NCBI GenBank assembly: GCA_949293335.1
Contig: CASFDA010000031.1
Location: 105,531 to 169,530 of the forward strand
DNA from: an uncultured Spirochaetales bacterium
GTDB lineage: Bacteria; Spirochaetota; Spirochaetia; Sphaerochaetales; Sphaerochaetaceae
DNA: 64,000 nt
Direction: 5' to 3'
Each line of letters starts with the position of its first letter. Positions within the stretch are counted from its first letter, which is position 1. This document shows positions 57,610 through 64,000 of the stretch, in pieces. The position numbers and the translations under genes were made by a program. A model generated the notes under the pieces. That model did not search any database and was not told the origin of the DNA. It worked only from the letters and a program-made list of their open reading frames with translations.

Positions 57610-58299
57610 TCAACGTTTTGATAGCAAATGATTTGATACCTTTGTTCCTACAATCTGTATAATCTCAACCATCAGAAGCAAGATTATGACAGCAGCAACC
57701 ATATAAGCGGGACGGAATCTCTGATAACCATAACGGATTGCAAGGTCTCCCAAGCCCCCTCCGCCAAGCGCACCGGCCATCGCAGAATAACCGATGAGAT
57801 TGATTATCGTGAGAGTCATTCCGGAAATCAGGGAAGGAAGAGCCTCGGGAATCATGACCTTATAGATTATCTGCCAATTGGTAGAGCCCATGGCTCTGGC
57901 TGCCTGTATTACTCCGGGATCTATTTCCTTCAGAGAAGACTCAATTACCCTCGCGACAAAAGGTGCTGCCGCAATCGAAAGAGGAACTATAGTTGCGACT
58001 GTTCCTATGGCAGTTCCCACTATGATCCTCGACAAAGGCATCAAGAGGATGATGAGGATAATGAAAGGGAACGAACGGAGGATGTTCACTATGCGCGAAA
58101 GGACCGAATTCAGAACTGGCATCGGATGAAGTCCACCTAAAGCCTCTGAATCTGTTACGTGCAGTATCACTCCAAGAGGCAGTCCTATGATAAATGAGAA
58201 TACAGATGAGAACAGCACCATCATGACAGTCTGCCATGTAGAAAGAAGGACAAGATGCCACATTCCCGGATCAAGAAACTGTGATATGAAAGCGCTCAT
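57610..58299 (-). CDS. metI: Methionine ABC transporter permease
   Basis: The membrane component of MetNIQ. About five transmembrane helices and the EAA-like loop AARAMGSTNWQIIYKVMIPEALPSLI are visible; 229 residues. It overlaps metN by 4 bases (ATGA type), so the two are translationally coupled. Confidence 0.95.
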   Translation of the reverse strand: MSAFISQFLDPGMWHLVLLSTWQTVMMVLFSSVFSFIIGLPLGVILHVTDSEALGGLHPMPVLNSVLSRIVNILRSFPFIILIILLMPLSRIIVGTAIGTVATIVPLSIAAAPFVARVIESSLKEIDPGVIQAARAMGSTNWQIIYKVMIPEALPSLISGMTLTIINLIGYSAMAGALGGGGLGDLAIRYGYQRFRPAYMVAAVIILLLMVEIIQIVGTKVSNHLLSKR

Positions 58300-59297
58300 C
58301 TCATTCCTCCCTCTTCTTCAACTATGACACCCCGGTTCACTAGACACTCTATTGCCCTGCGCACCGTATCGATATCCGGCCCGATATCAAGGGCCATCAC
58401 TCCCATCTCCTCCCCATCGACATTCTGGACACCGGCAGCCCTGATGTTGAACAAGGCTCCTGTCTTATTCGACACCTCGGAAAGGATCGGTTCGTCTGTA
58501 CTCTTTCCCCTGAAACGGAGAGTGTAATGCCCTGTCTCCTGCGACCACCTTATTACAGACTCCTGCATATTGGTGACCGAAGAGAGGAAATCCTTCGTCA
58601 CATCGTGTTTCGGATGAGCAAATATCTCAGAGACAACGCCTTCTTCGACAATTCTTCCCTGATCGAGGACAGCAACGCAATCGCAAGCATCACGTACGAC
58701 CTCCATCTGGTGAGTGATCATGACAACAGTGAGGTTCATCTTTGCCTGAATCTCTTTCAGCAGAGCCAGTATGGACCTGGTTGTCTGCGGATCGAGAGCA
58801 CTCGTCGCCTCGTCACAGAAGAGTATCTCTGGCTGGATGGCAAGTGCGCGTGCGATCGCAACACGTTGCTTCTGTCCACCGGAAAGAGTGGAAATAGGAG
58901 CATCTCCCCTGCCTGAAAGGCCTACTATCTCAAGAAGTTCATCTACACGGCTTTTGATATAGTCCTTCTTCATTCCGCATATTTCCATCGGATAGGCTAT
59001 ATTCTTCCAGGCATTGCGCGATGAAAGGAGATTGAATGTCTGGAAGATCATTCCGATCTTCCTCCTCTCCTCGATCAGTTCCTTCTTGGAAAGAGAATCA
59101 ACTCGCTTATCGTCGTAATAGACTTCCCCGGAATCTGGTTTCTCAAGCATTGATATCAGGCGCACCAGAGTTGACTTTCCTGCCCCTGATTTTCCAATAA
59201 TTCCATATATCTTATTTGACGGGATATCTAGCGACACATCCTCAACTGCATGGAGGGTGCCATAATGTTTCTTCAATCCCTTTAATTTAATTTCCAT
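58296..59297 (-). CDS. metN: Methionine ABC transporter ATP-binding protein
   Basis: The ATPase of MetNIQ. GKSGAGKSTLVR (Walker A), LSGGQKQRVAIARAL (signature) and ILFCDEATSALD (Walker B) are intact, followed by the NIL-type C-terminal regulatory domain (from about residue 255, ending in the predicted methionine-sensing fold). 333 residues. It lies 91 bases downstream of the 5S rRNA gene on the same strand. Confidence 0.96.
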   Translation of the reverse strand: MEIKLKGLKKHYGTLHAVEDVSLDIPSNKIYGIIGKSGAGKSTLVRLISMLEKPDSGEVYYDDKRVDSLSKKELIEERRKIGMIFQTFNLLSSRNAWKNIAYPMEICGMKKDYIKSRVDELLEIVGLSGRGDAPISTLSGGQKQRVAIARALAIQPEILFCDEATSALDPQTTRSILALLKEIQAKMNLTVVMITHQMEVVRDACDCVAVLDQGRIVEEGVVSEIFAHPKHDVTKDFLSSVTNMQESVIRWSQETGHYTLRFRGKSTDEPILSEVSNKTGALFNIRAAGVQNVDGEEMGVMALDIGPDIDTVRRAIECLVNRGVIVEEEGGMR

Positions 59298-59388
59298 TCA
59301 GAAAAATCCTCATTCTTTGCTGATGATATCAGAAACAATGATTGTTGGGAAACTAGCAAATTGTGAGGACAAAAAGAAATAAAAAAAA

Positions 59389-59501
59389 CTTGGCAACGAC
59401 CTACTCTCCCACAGACGAACTGCAGTACCATCGGCGTAAGGTCGTTTCACTTCCGTGTTCGGGATGGGAACGGGTGTTTCCAACCTGCTATGGTCACCAA
59501 G
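59389..59501 (-). rRNA. rrf: 5S ribosomal RNA (solitary gene)
   Basis: About 113 bases on the minus strand from CTTGGTGACCATAGCAGG to GTTGCCAAG. The conserved CCCATCCCGAACACGGAAGT loop and the CGATGGTACTGC region are present and the ends pair. A T8 run follows directly, so the terminal helix may double as a terminator. No 23S or 16S sequence is visible in the 450 bases upstream, so it is not at the end of an rRNA operon in this window. Confidence 0.92.
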
Positions 59502-59508
59502 CTTTTGT

Positions 59509-59537
59509 AGTATGCAAGAATCAGAAACTTGCGTCAA
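59509..59537 (-). promoter_or_regulatory. 5S rRNA promoter
   Basis: TTGACG (59532-59537), 17-base spacer, CATACT (59509-59514) on the minus strand. The predicted start lies a few bases before the mature 5' end. A second TTGACGCAA block about 50 bases further upstream may be a duplicated -35. Confidence 0.65.
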
Positions 59538-59960
59538 TACATTTTTTAAAATTTTTTCACCAAATTTTTACAAGCCATCATTGCGTCAAAAAAATGTATT
59601 TCACCCAACCAAAAAGAGCCCGATTATTTCTTCATTTGGCTATTTTTCATTCCGCTTAGAAGATGGAGACTCCAGGAGGCAAAGGTTGAAGGTACAAGCT
59701 GACATCACTCCAGATATATGCAATTTCAGTGAAACTGAAAGTAACTTCACTCCTATTCTTAGAGAGAAATAACTTAATCTGATGGTAATATGTACATTCT
59801 TTCTTTAATTGATTTTTGTCCTGTATTTTTATGTCGATTTCTCTTATCTATTTACAGCATAAAGAAATTTTAAGTTGACAGATCTGCCAGAGGTGATATT
59901 CTGCAATTGAAGAAAGCTTGTATTACATCTTACATGTTACAAGATGGAAGGAGGGAGAAT
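59538..59960. other. Intergenic region between 5S rRNA and the Ldh-family gene
   Basis: No supported gene. It holds an inverted repeat, TTTCAG (59724-59729), 5 bases, CTGAAA (59735-59740), a possible operator, and the Ldh promoter at 59875-59902. The segment around 59650-59770 is less A/T-rich than its surroundings but I do not recognise it. Confidence 0.4.
59875..59902 (+). promoter_or_regulatory. Promoter of the hydroxyacid-utilisation cluster
   Basis: TTGACA (59875-59880), 16-base spacer, TATTCT (59897-59902), about 60 bases upstream of the dehydrogenase start. Confidence 0.75.
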
Positions 59961-61037
59961 ATGGCTGACTACACTTTCAAAGAAAAGGTCGTTGTCGATC
60001 CATCAGATGCTAGGGCATTCGAAAAAGCGCTCTATGTGGCTGCAGGTATGAGAAAGGAAGATGCAGCCATAGTCGCTGATCATCTAGTGAAAGCAGATGA
60101 AAGAGGCGTTTATTCCCACGGCATACAGAGGAATAGCATCTATCTTAACAGATTCAAGAAAGGGGGAACGGACCCGAGGGGAGTTTCCCGTGTCGTAAAG
60201 GAATTCGGAGGGACTGCCCTCATTGATGGTGGCAATGCCATGGGTATGGTCACAGGCAAGTTCGCCATGGAGAAGGCAATAGAACTTGCAAGAAAATGTG
60301 GGACAAGTGCAGTTTCTGTTACATCATCGAACCATTTTGGAACATGTGCATATTATGTGCAGATGGCTGCTGATGCAGGGATGATCGGAATGATGTGGAC
60401 TATAAACTGCGGGAATATAATGGCTCCGACAGGAGGAGTCGAACGACAGCTGGGCAACAATCCTTTTGCATTTGGCATCCCTACCAGAAAACATCCGACG
60501 ATAATTTTCGATGCAGCAACATCAGTTGTGGCAAGGGGCAAGATTGTTGTAGCAATGAAGACGCACTCCCCTATCCCAGAAGGCTGGGCATTGGACAAAG
60601 ACGGTAATCCGACAACGGATGCAGAAAAAGGATACTGGGGCACTGTGCTTCCTTTCGGTGGCTATAAAGGATACTGCCAAACTTTTGTAAATGCCATGTT
60701 GGCCGCTGTCCTCAATAACTCTGCATTTGGTCCAACGATCATCGATCTATATGAAGAACCGGAAAAAATACAGAACAATGGATTCCTGCTCCAGTGCATA
60801 GACGTAAATGCAATCGATGATATCGAAGGATTCAGAACACGAGTTGATGAGGCAATAGACTACATAAAAGGAGGTAAAAAGGCCTCTGGTGTTGAAGAAA
60901 TATATGTTCCAGGCGAAATCGAAGCAAACAACGAAGCAAAAGCCAGAAAAGAAGGCATCACATACCCGATTGAGATCGTCGAAGAAAGTCATCGATTCGC
61001 AGAAGAACTTGGTGTAGAGCTCAGACTCACAAAATGA
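59961..61037 (+). CDS. Ldh-family NAD(P)-dependent oxidoreductase (malate/L-lactate dehydrogenase type)
   Basis: A 358-residue member of the MDH2/Ldh family, which oxidises 2-hydroxyacids such as malate, lactate, ureidoglycolate or sulfolactate. ADERGVYSHGIQRN near residue 45 (catalytic His), SVTSSNHFGTCAYY and NPFAFGIPT are conserved. I start at 59961 with a GGAGG site upstream; the in-frame codon at 59907 lies before it. The following carrier gene suggests a 2-hydroxycarboxylate substrate. Confidence 0.9.
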   Translation: MADYTFKEKVVVDPSDARAFEKALYVAAGMRKEDAAIVADHLVKADERGVYSHGIQRNSIYLNRFKKGGTDPRGVSRVVKEFGGTALIDGGNAMGMVTGKFAMEKAIELARKCGTSAVSVTSSNHFGTCAYYVQMAADAGMIGMMWTINCGNIMAPTGGVERQLGNNPFAFGIPTRKHPTIIFDAATSVVARGKIVVAMKTHSPIPEGWALDKDGNPTTDAEKGYWGTVLPFGGYKGYCQTFVNAMLAAVLNNSAFGPTIIDLYEEPEKIQNNGFLLQCIDVNAIDDIEGFRTRVDEAIDYIKGGKKASGVEEIYVPGEIEANNEAKARKEGITYPIEIVEESHRFAEELGVELRLTK

Positions 61038-61047
61038 GGAGAAAGAA

Positions 61048-62376
61048 ATGACAGAAGGGAAAAAAGCTTTAACTGTCAGTGGAATACCACTGCCACTTTT
61101 TATAATCATTTTCATAGTAGTCATCGTTGGCTGTATGATGGGCGCCATTCCAGACAATCTCGGAGGAGGTTTTGCCCTCTGTCTGGTTCTGGGTATGGGT
61201 CTCATGTGGATAGGAGACAGGATCCCTGTGCTATGTGATTATGGAGCAGGTACCATCCTTGCTGTATTGCTGCCATCGATACTTGTCTATTTGGGTATAT
61301 TCCCTGAAAACGCTGTAACGATCGCAAACAATTTCTTCAGCGGCTACGATTTCACATCGTTCCTCGTTCCAGGCCTTCTCGTAGGGTCTATCATGGCTAT
61401 GGACAGAAAGGTCCTCGTCAATGCTGGAGTAAGGTTTATAATGCCAATGGTCCTGACTATCCTGTTCGCAACTCTCGCCTCCGGAGTCGCGGGAGCGATA
61501 ATGGGTTATGGCTTTACAAACACCATGCTTTATATTGCAGGACCTATCCTAGGATCTGGAATAAGTGCTTCTGCTGTTCCTCTTTCTGAGATCTATTCAG
61601 GCTACAGCGGGCTGGAAGCATCAACTATTCTCACTATGCTCACGTCATCTGTTATGGTTGCTAATGTCCTTACAATCCTGATCGCATCAATCCTTGCAGC
61701 TCTCGGAAGGAAGAATCCAAATATGTTCTTCAAAGGATTTGCTGGTTCCAATGGTATGCTCCTGAGGAGCGAAGAACAGAAGATCAGAATCACAGAAGAA
61801 CAGAAACAAGAGGTGATCAGGGACCCAGATCAGACATCATATACCCTTCTGAGAACAGGTTTCGTGCTTACTCTTGGTATCTTCATCGCAGCAAGAATAC
61901 TCGCAAACATACTTCCAGGTGGATTACATTTTTATCTTTACATGATCATCATTGCCATCGTTCTCAAGCTTACCGACATACTTCCACCATTTGTAAATGA
62001 AGCTTCAGGAAGATGGACAGACTTCATGTCGAAGATAATGACACCTTGCGCGCTCTGTGCAATCTCTCTCGGAGTACTTGATTTCTCAGAGATCATAGCT
62101 CTCTTTGAGGATCCGACATTCCTCCTGCTTGCAGTCATCTGTGTCATCATCACAACAATCATCTCTGGTGCGCTCTGCTATCTTTTCGGTTTCTACTTCA
62201 TCGAAGGTGCTATCATGTGTGGACTCGGACTTGCAGACATGGGAGGAACAGGAGATGTTGCCGTCCTTTCCGCAGCAAAGAGGATGGAACTGCTTCCATT
62301 CCTGACAATCTGCTCACGTATAGGAGGTGCTATAAATATGGCCTGGCTGACATTCTTGGCATCCATGGTACTATGA
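61048..62376 (+). CDS. 2-hydroxycarboxylate transporter family carrier (CitS/MleP type)
   Basis: A 442-residue inner-membrane protein with about 11 hydrophobic segments. The two family signatures are present: the GAG-containing reentrant loop DYGAGTILAVLLPS, and GMGGTGDVAVLSAAKRMELL-type loop followed by CSRIGGAINM with the conserved SRIGG arginine. Members are Na-coupled citrate, malate or lactate carriers. It starts 10 bases after the dehydrogenase, so the two probably act on one substrate. Confidence 0.92.
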   Translation: MTEGKKALTVSGIPLPLFIIIFIVVIVGCMMGAIPDNLGGGFALCLVLGMGLMWIGDRIPVLCDYGAGTILAVLLPSILVYLGIFPENAVTIANNFFSGYDFTSFLVPGLLVGSIMAMDRKVLVNAGVRFIMPMVLTILFATLASGVAGAIMGYGFTNTMLYIAGPILGSGISASAVPLSEIYSGYSGLEASTILTMLTSSVMVANVLTILIASILAALGRKNPNMFFKGFAGSNGMLLRSEEQKIRITEEQKQEVIRDPDQTSYTLLRTGFVLTLGIFIAARILANILPGGLHFYLYMIIIAIVLKLTDILPPFVNEASGRWTDFMSKIMTPCALCAISLGVLDFSEIIALFEDPTFLLLAVICVIITTIISGALCYLFGFYFIEGAIMCGLGLADMGGTGDVAVLSAAKRMELLPFLTICSRIGGAINMAWLTFLASMVL

Positions 62377-62431
62377 ACTTGAGAGCTACTATCGATTCGT
62401 AAGATAATATTGCTGGAGGCATTTGTAGAAG

Positions 62432-63160
62432 TTGAGGCAGAATCTTGATAAAGCATTAGAAAAACTGAAATTCGGCGAAAGTCAGAATGCCTCTGGCATA
62501 CTATCATCCAAAATTAAGAACATGATCATCTCAGATGAGCTCTCGGAAGGTTTCATTTTTCCAAACGAAAATGCCTTCTGCGCTCTTCTTGGTGTCGGAA
62601 GAGGCACATTGAGAGATGCTTATAAAGAACTTGAAGCGCTTGGCTATATTACACGTACAAAAAGAGGTACCTACGTAAATAGTAAAGATGTGATAGCAAG
62701 CAAGGCTTCTCTTGCAACAAACATGAGTAGTGCAAACAGCACAGAGCTGATGGAATTCAGGAAAATGTTTGAGGCAGAAACTGCCAGGCTTGCTGCATTA
62801 AGAGCGAATGAGGATGACTTAAAAGCCATAAGCAATGCCCTTGAAGGGATGATTGAAGCAACAGACGCATCCACTCAGTCCAAGTGTGATTCGGAATTCC
62901 ATCTTTGTGTTGCAAAAGCAGCTCACAACAGCCTGATTGAAACCTCCATGCATTCCATAATAGGTTACTTCCAGTCATTCACACTTGCGTCTCTTTCAGA
63001 AGATGAAGGAACACAGGGACCTGCAACACGGATATCCCATGCAATCTGGTTCCATACAAAAATCCTTGAGGCAATAAAAGAAAAAGATCCAGAAAATGCC
63101 CAGAAATACATGATAGAACACATTATTGATGTCAATACAAAAGCAAAGCCTGAAAAATAA
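62432..63160 (+). CDS. GntR-family regulator, FCD (FadR) subfamily
   Basis: A 242-residue regulator. The winged helix has FPNENAFCALLGVGRGTLRDAYKELEALGYI; the FCD domain has the metal ligands in DSEFHLCVAKAAHN, IWFHTKILEAI and the C-terminal YMIEHI. It starts with TTG; a GGAGG lies 13 bases upstream, which is long, so expression is probably low. It most likely controls the dehydrogenase-carrier pair in response to the transported acid. Confidence 0.88.
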   Translation: MRQNLDKALEKLKFGESQNASGILSSKIKNMIISDELSEGFIFPNENAFCALLGVGRGTLRDAYKELEALGYITRTKRGTYVNSKDVIASKASLATNMSSANSTELMEFRKMFEAETARLAALRANEDDLKAISNALEGMIEATDASTQSKCDSEFHLCVAKAAHNSLIETSMHSIIGYFQSFTLASLSEDEGTQGPATRISHAIWFHTKILEAIKEKDPENAQKYMIEHIIDVNTKAKPEK

Positions 63161-63165
63161 GAAAA

Positions 63166-63198
63166 GAGTTACTCCAAAGCTTAGCTTTTTTGTAACTC
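63166..63198. terminator. Hairpin between the convergent regulator and lipoprotein genes
   Basis: GAGTTAC/GTAACTC (7 bp) encloses AAAGC/GCTTT. There is no adjacent T-run on either strand, so this is a possible rather than certain bidirectional terminator. Confidence 0.5.
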
Positions 63199-63229
63199 CT
63201 CAATCCATTGGTGTTATGGAACAACTGCT

Positions 63230-63784
63230 TTATTTTTCAACAATTGTAAAGCTTGTAATTGTGGCACTACCTGTTCCATTTACCCATCCGCCAACAGCGA
63301 CCACTGCACTATCACTCTGTACGTAACCATTCTCCTTAACTGCAACTGTTTCTCCATCACAAGTTACATTGGAAAGGCCATTTGCAAGGCTTTCATACAC
63401 AAATGAAATTGTATGAGTTCCACTTTCTGAAATGGTTGCCTCATATGTATCCTTCGAAGTCTGTGCCTCTCCAGTATATGCCAGCATCAATGTATTGGCT
63501 GTATATGTGGTTCCGTCGTCAAGGGTGATATCAAAGGTAACATCATATGTCTTGCCAGGTGTAAGAGCATATTCACCTGTAAGATCGGCCTGCCAGCCAC
63601 CGGTTGATGTGGAAATTACGAGATTACCACCAGTGGGGCTCTCAATCGCAGTCTCAGTATTGAAAAGCCCAACAAACTCATCAGAAAGGGATACAACTGT
63701 TCTTTCTCCAGATCCTGAGTTATCACAGGATGCAAATGCAAACAGCATCAAGAGAACAGAAAGAACAACAATAGTCTTTTTCAT
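63230..63784 (-). CDS. Secreted lipoprotein, beta-sandwich-like
   Basis: A 184-residue lipoprotein. Signal peptide MKKTIVVLSVLLMLFAFASC ends in a lipobox Cys at residue 20. The mature part is rich in Thr, Ser and Gly with alternating hydrophobic strands (FDITLDDGTTYT, HTISFVYES), as in carbohydrate-binding or Ig-like folds; I recognise no family. An AGGAGGAG site precedes the ATG at 63784. An IS end lies 47 bases upstream. Confidence 0.8.
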   Translation of the reverse strand: MKKTIVVLSVLLMLFAFASCDNSGSGERTVVSLSDEFVGLFNTETAIESPTGGNLVISTSTGGWQADLTGEYALTPGKTYDVTFDITLDDGTTYTANTLMLAYTGEAQTSKDTYEATISESGTHTISFVYESLANGLSNVTCDGETVAVKENGYVQSDSAVVAVGGWVNGTGSATITSFTIVEK

Positions 63785-63812
63785 TTTTTCTCCTCCTAAA
63801 TCAGGTAAGGCC

Positions 63813-63827
63813 ATAATACCCCCCCCC
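63813..63827 (-). promoter_or_regulatory. Poly-G tract next to a -10-like hexamer upstream of the lipoprotein
   Basis: Read on the lipoprotein strand: nine G residues (63819-63827) immediately followed by TATTAT (63813-63818), 28 bases before the start codon. A homopolymer here could change promoter spacing by slippage. The only -35-like sequence (TTCACG, 63830-63835) lies just 11 bases from the hexamer. Confidence 0.45.
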
Positions 63828-63831
63828 TCCG

Positions 63832-64000
63832 TGAACTAACCCCCGAAAGGTAGACACGATGAGCATTCCTTTTTTAGTGGACACAGAAAAACAAGGGTAT
63901 AACATTCTAAGGAGGGGAAATGCCCAAAAGGTATTCAAGGCAATTTCGTAAGATGGTTGCGGAACTAATTTGTGTCCAAAATGAGGGAACAATTAAGACA
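63832..64000 (+). mobile_element. IS3-family insertion sequence, left end (partial)
   Basis: The sequence from 63832 (TGAACTAACCCCCGAAAGG...) has the TGA...CCCC terminus typical of IS3-family inverted repeats, followed 88 bases later by a transposase start. The element runs off the window. Its insertion point lies in the lipoprotein's upstream region. Confidence 0.75.
63920..64000 (+). CDS. IS3-family transposase OrfA, N-terminal fragment
   Basis: The first 27 codons of a transposase OrfA (MPKRYSRQFRKMVAELICVQ, then NEGTIKT), truncated by the window end. The start matches the helix-turn-helix N-terminus of IS3-group OrfA proteins. AGGAGG lies 5 bases before the ATG. Confidence 0.8.
   Translation, partial: MPKRYSRQFRKMVAELICVQNEGTIKT

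Noticed and set aside
57331..59388. SAM riboswitch or T-box ahead of the met genes
   Set aside because: I looked for the SAM-I core and the T-box TGG bulge upstream of metN and metQ and saw neither; the Met-rich leader is the only regulatory candidate.
59455..59772. Plus-strand open frame across the 5S rRNA gene
   Set aside because: It runs antisense through 5S rRNA and has no ribosome site.
63801..63992. Minus-strand open frame across the IS end
   Set aside because: It crosses the IS boundary and lies antisense to the transposase start.
1..64000. CRISPR arrays, prophage modules or toxin-antitoxin pairs
   Set aside because: No direct-repeat arrays, cas genes, phage structural genes or recognisable toxin-antitoxin pairs are visible; the only mobile element is the partial IS3-family end.

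Overview
The window looks like the chromosome of a host-associated spirochaete, probably near Sphaerochaetaceae. This rests on moderate GC content, a long membrane-anchored coiled-coil protein of the kind spirochaetes carry, the flavour of the translation genes and the signal peptides; I had no database to confirm it. Most of the window is a large core-translation block on the minus strand, with metabolic and accessory genes on both flanks.

Layout. 1-1.4 kb: an ADP-ribosylglycohydrolase. 1.4-10.8 kb (minus): ptsI, der, a HAD hydrolase, a spirochaetal coiled-coil protein, then grpE-dnaK-dnaJ. 10.9-13.7 kb: a GerMN-domain protein facing the ymdB-like gene and rny. 13.8-26.5 kb (minus): the S10-spc-alpha super-operon from rpsJ to rplQ, without rpsD, adk, map or infA. 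26.5-28.0 kb: tuf behind a long, apparently structured leader. 28.1-28.7 kb: two small convergent genes where fusA might be expected. 28.7-41.4 kb (minus): rpsG, rpsL, rpoC, rpoB, rplL, rplJ, rplA, rplK, nusG, secE, tRNA-Trp, rpmG and tRNA-Thr, read from one clear promoter. 42.0-45.1 kb: ribDEBH under an FMN riboswitch with terminator, without ribA. 45.2-55.1 kb: glgP, a decayed hydroxyacid dehydrogenase, a DUF554 protein, an avtA-like aminotransferase, a MobA-like transferase, clpB, a TetR regulator and a two-centre superoxide reductase. 55.1-59.5 kb (minus): rmuC, metQ, metI, metN and a solitary 5S rRNA gene. 59.9-63.2 kb: an Ldh-family dehydrogenase, a 2-hydroxycarboxylate carrier and a GntR/FCD regulator. 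63.2-64.0 kb: a surface lipoprotein, with an IS3-family element inserted just upstream of it.

How the genes work together. The core block makes ribosomal proteins, RNA polymerase, NusG, the SecYE channel and EF-Tu, alongside the Hsp70 and ClpB chaperones. The rib operon is FMN-controlled. MetNIQ imports methionine. The dehydrogenase-carrier-regulator cluster probably imports and oxidises a 2-hydroxyacid such as malate or lactate. The superoxide reductase carries a perfect Fur/PerR-like palindrome over its -35 element.

The most interesting signals are regulatory. (1) A 23-codon ORF with five internal methionine codons, three of them consecutive and running into a hairpin plus T-rich stretch, lies between a promoter and metQ; this is a candidate methionine attenuator. 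(2) A roughly 240-nt multi-helix leader precedes tuf, with a hairpin abutting the ribosome binding site. (3) A lone 5S rRNA gene has its own promoter. (4) A G9 tract directly upstream of a -10-like hexamer precedes the lipoprotein gene, next to the IS end. (5) Alternative hairpins precede rpoB and rplK.
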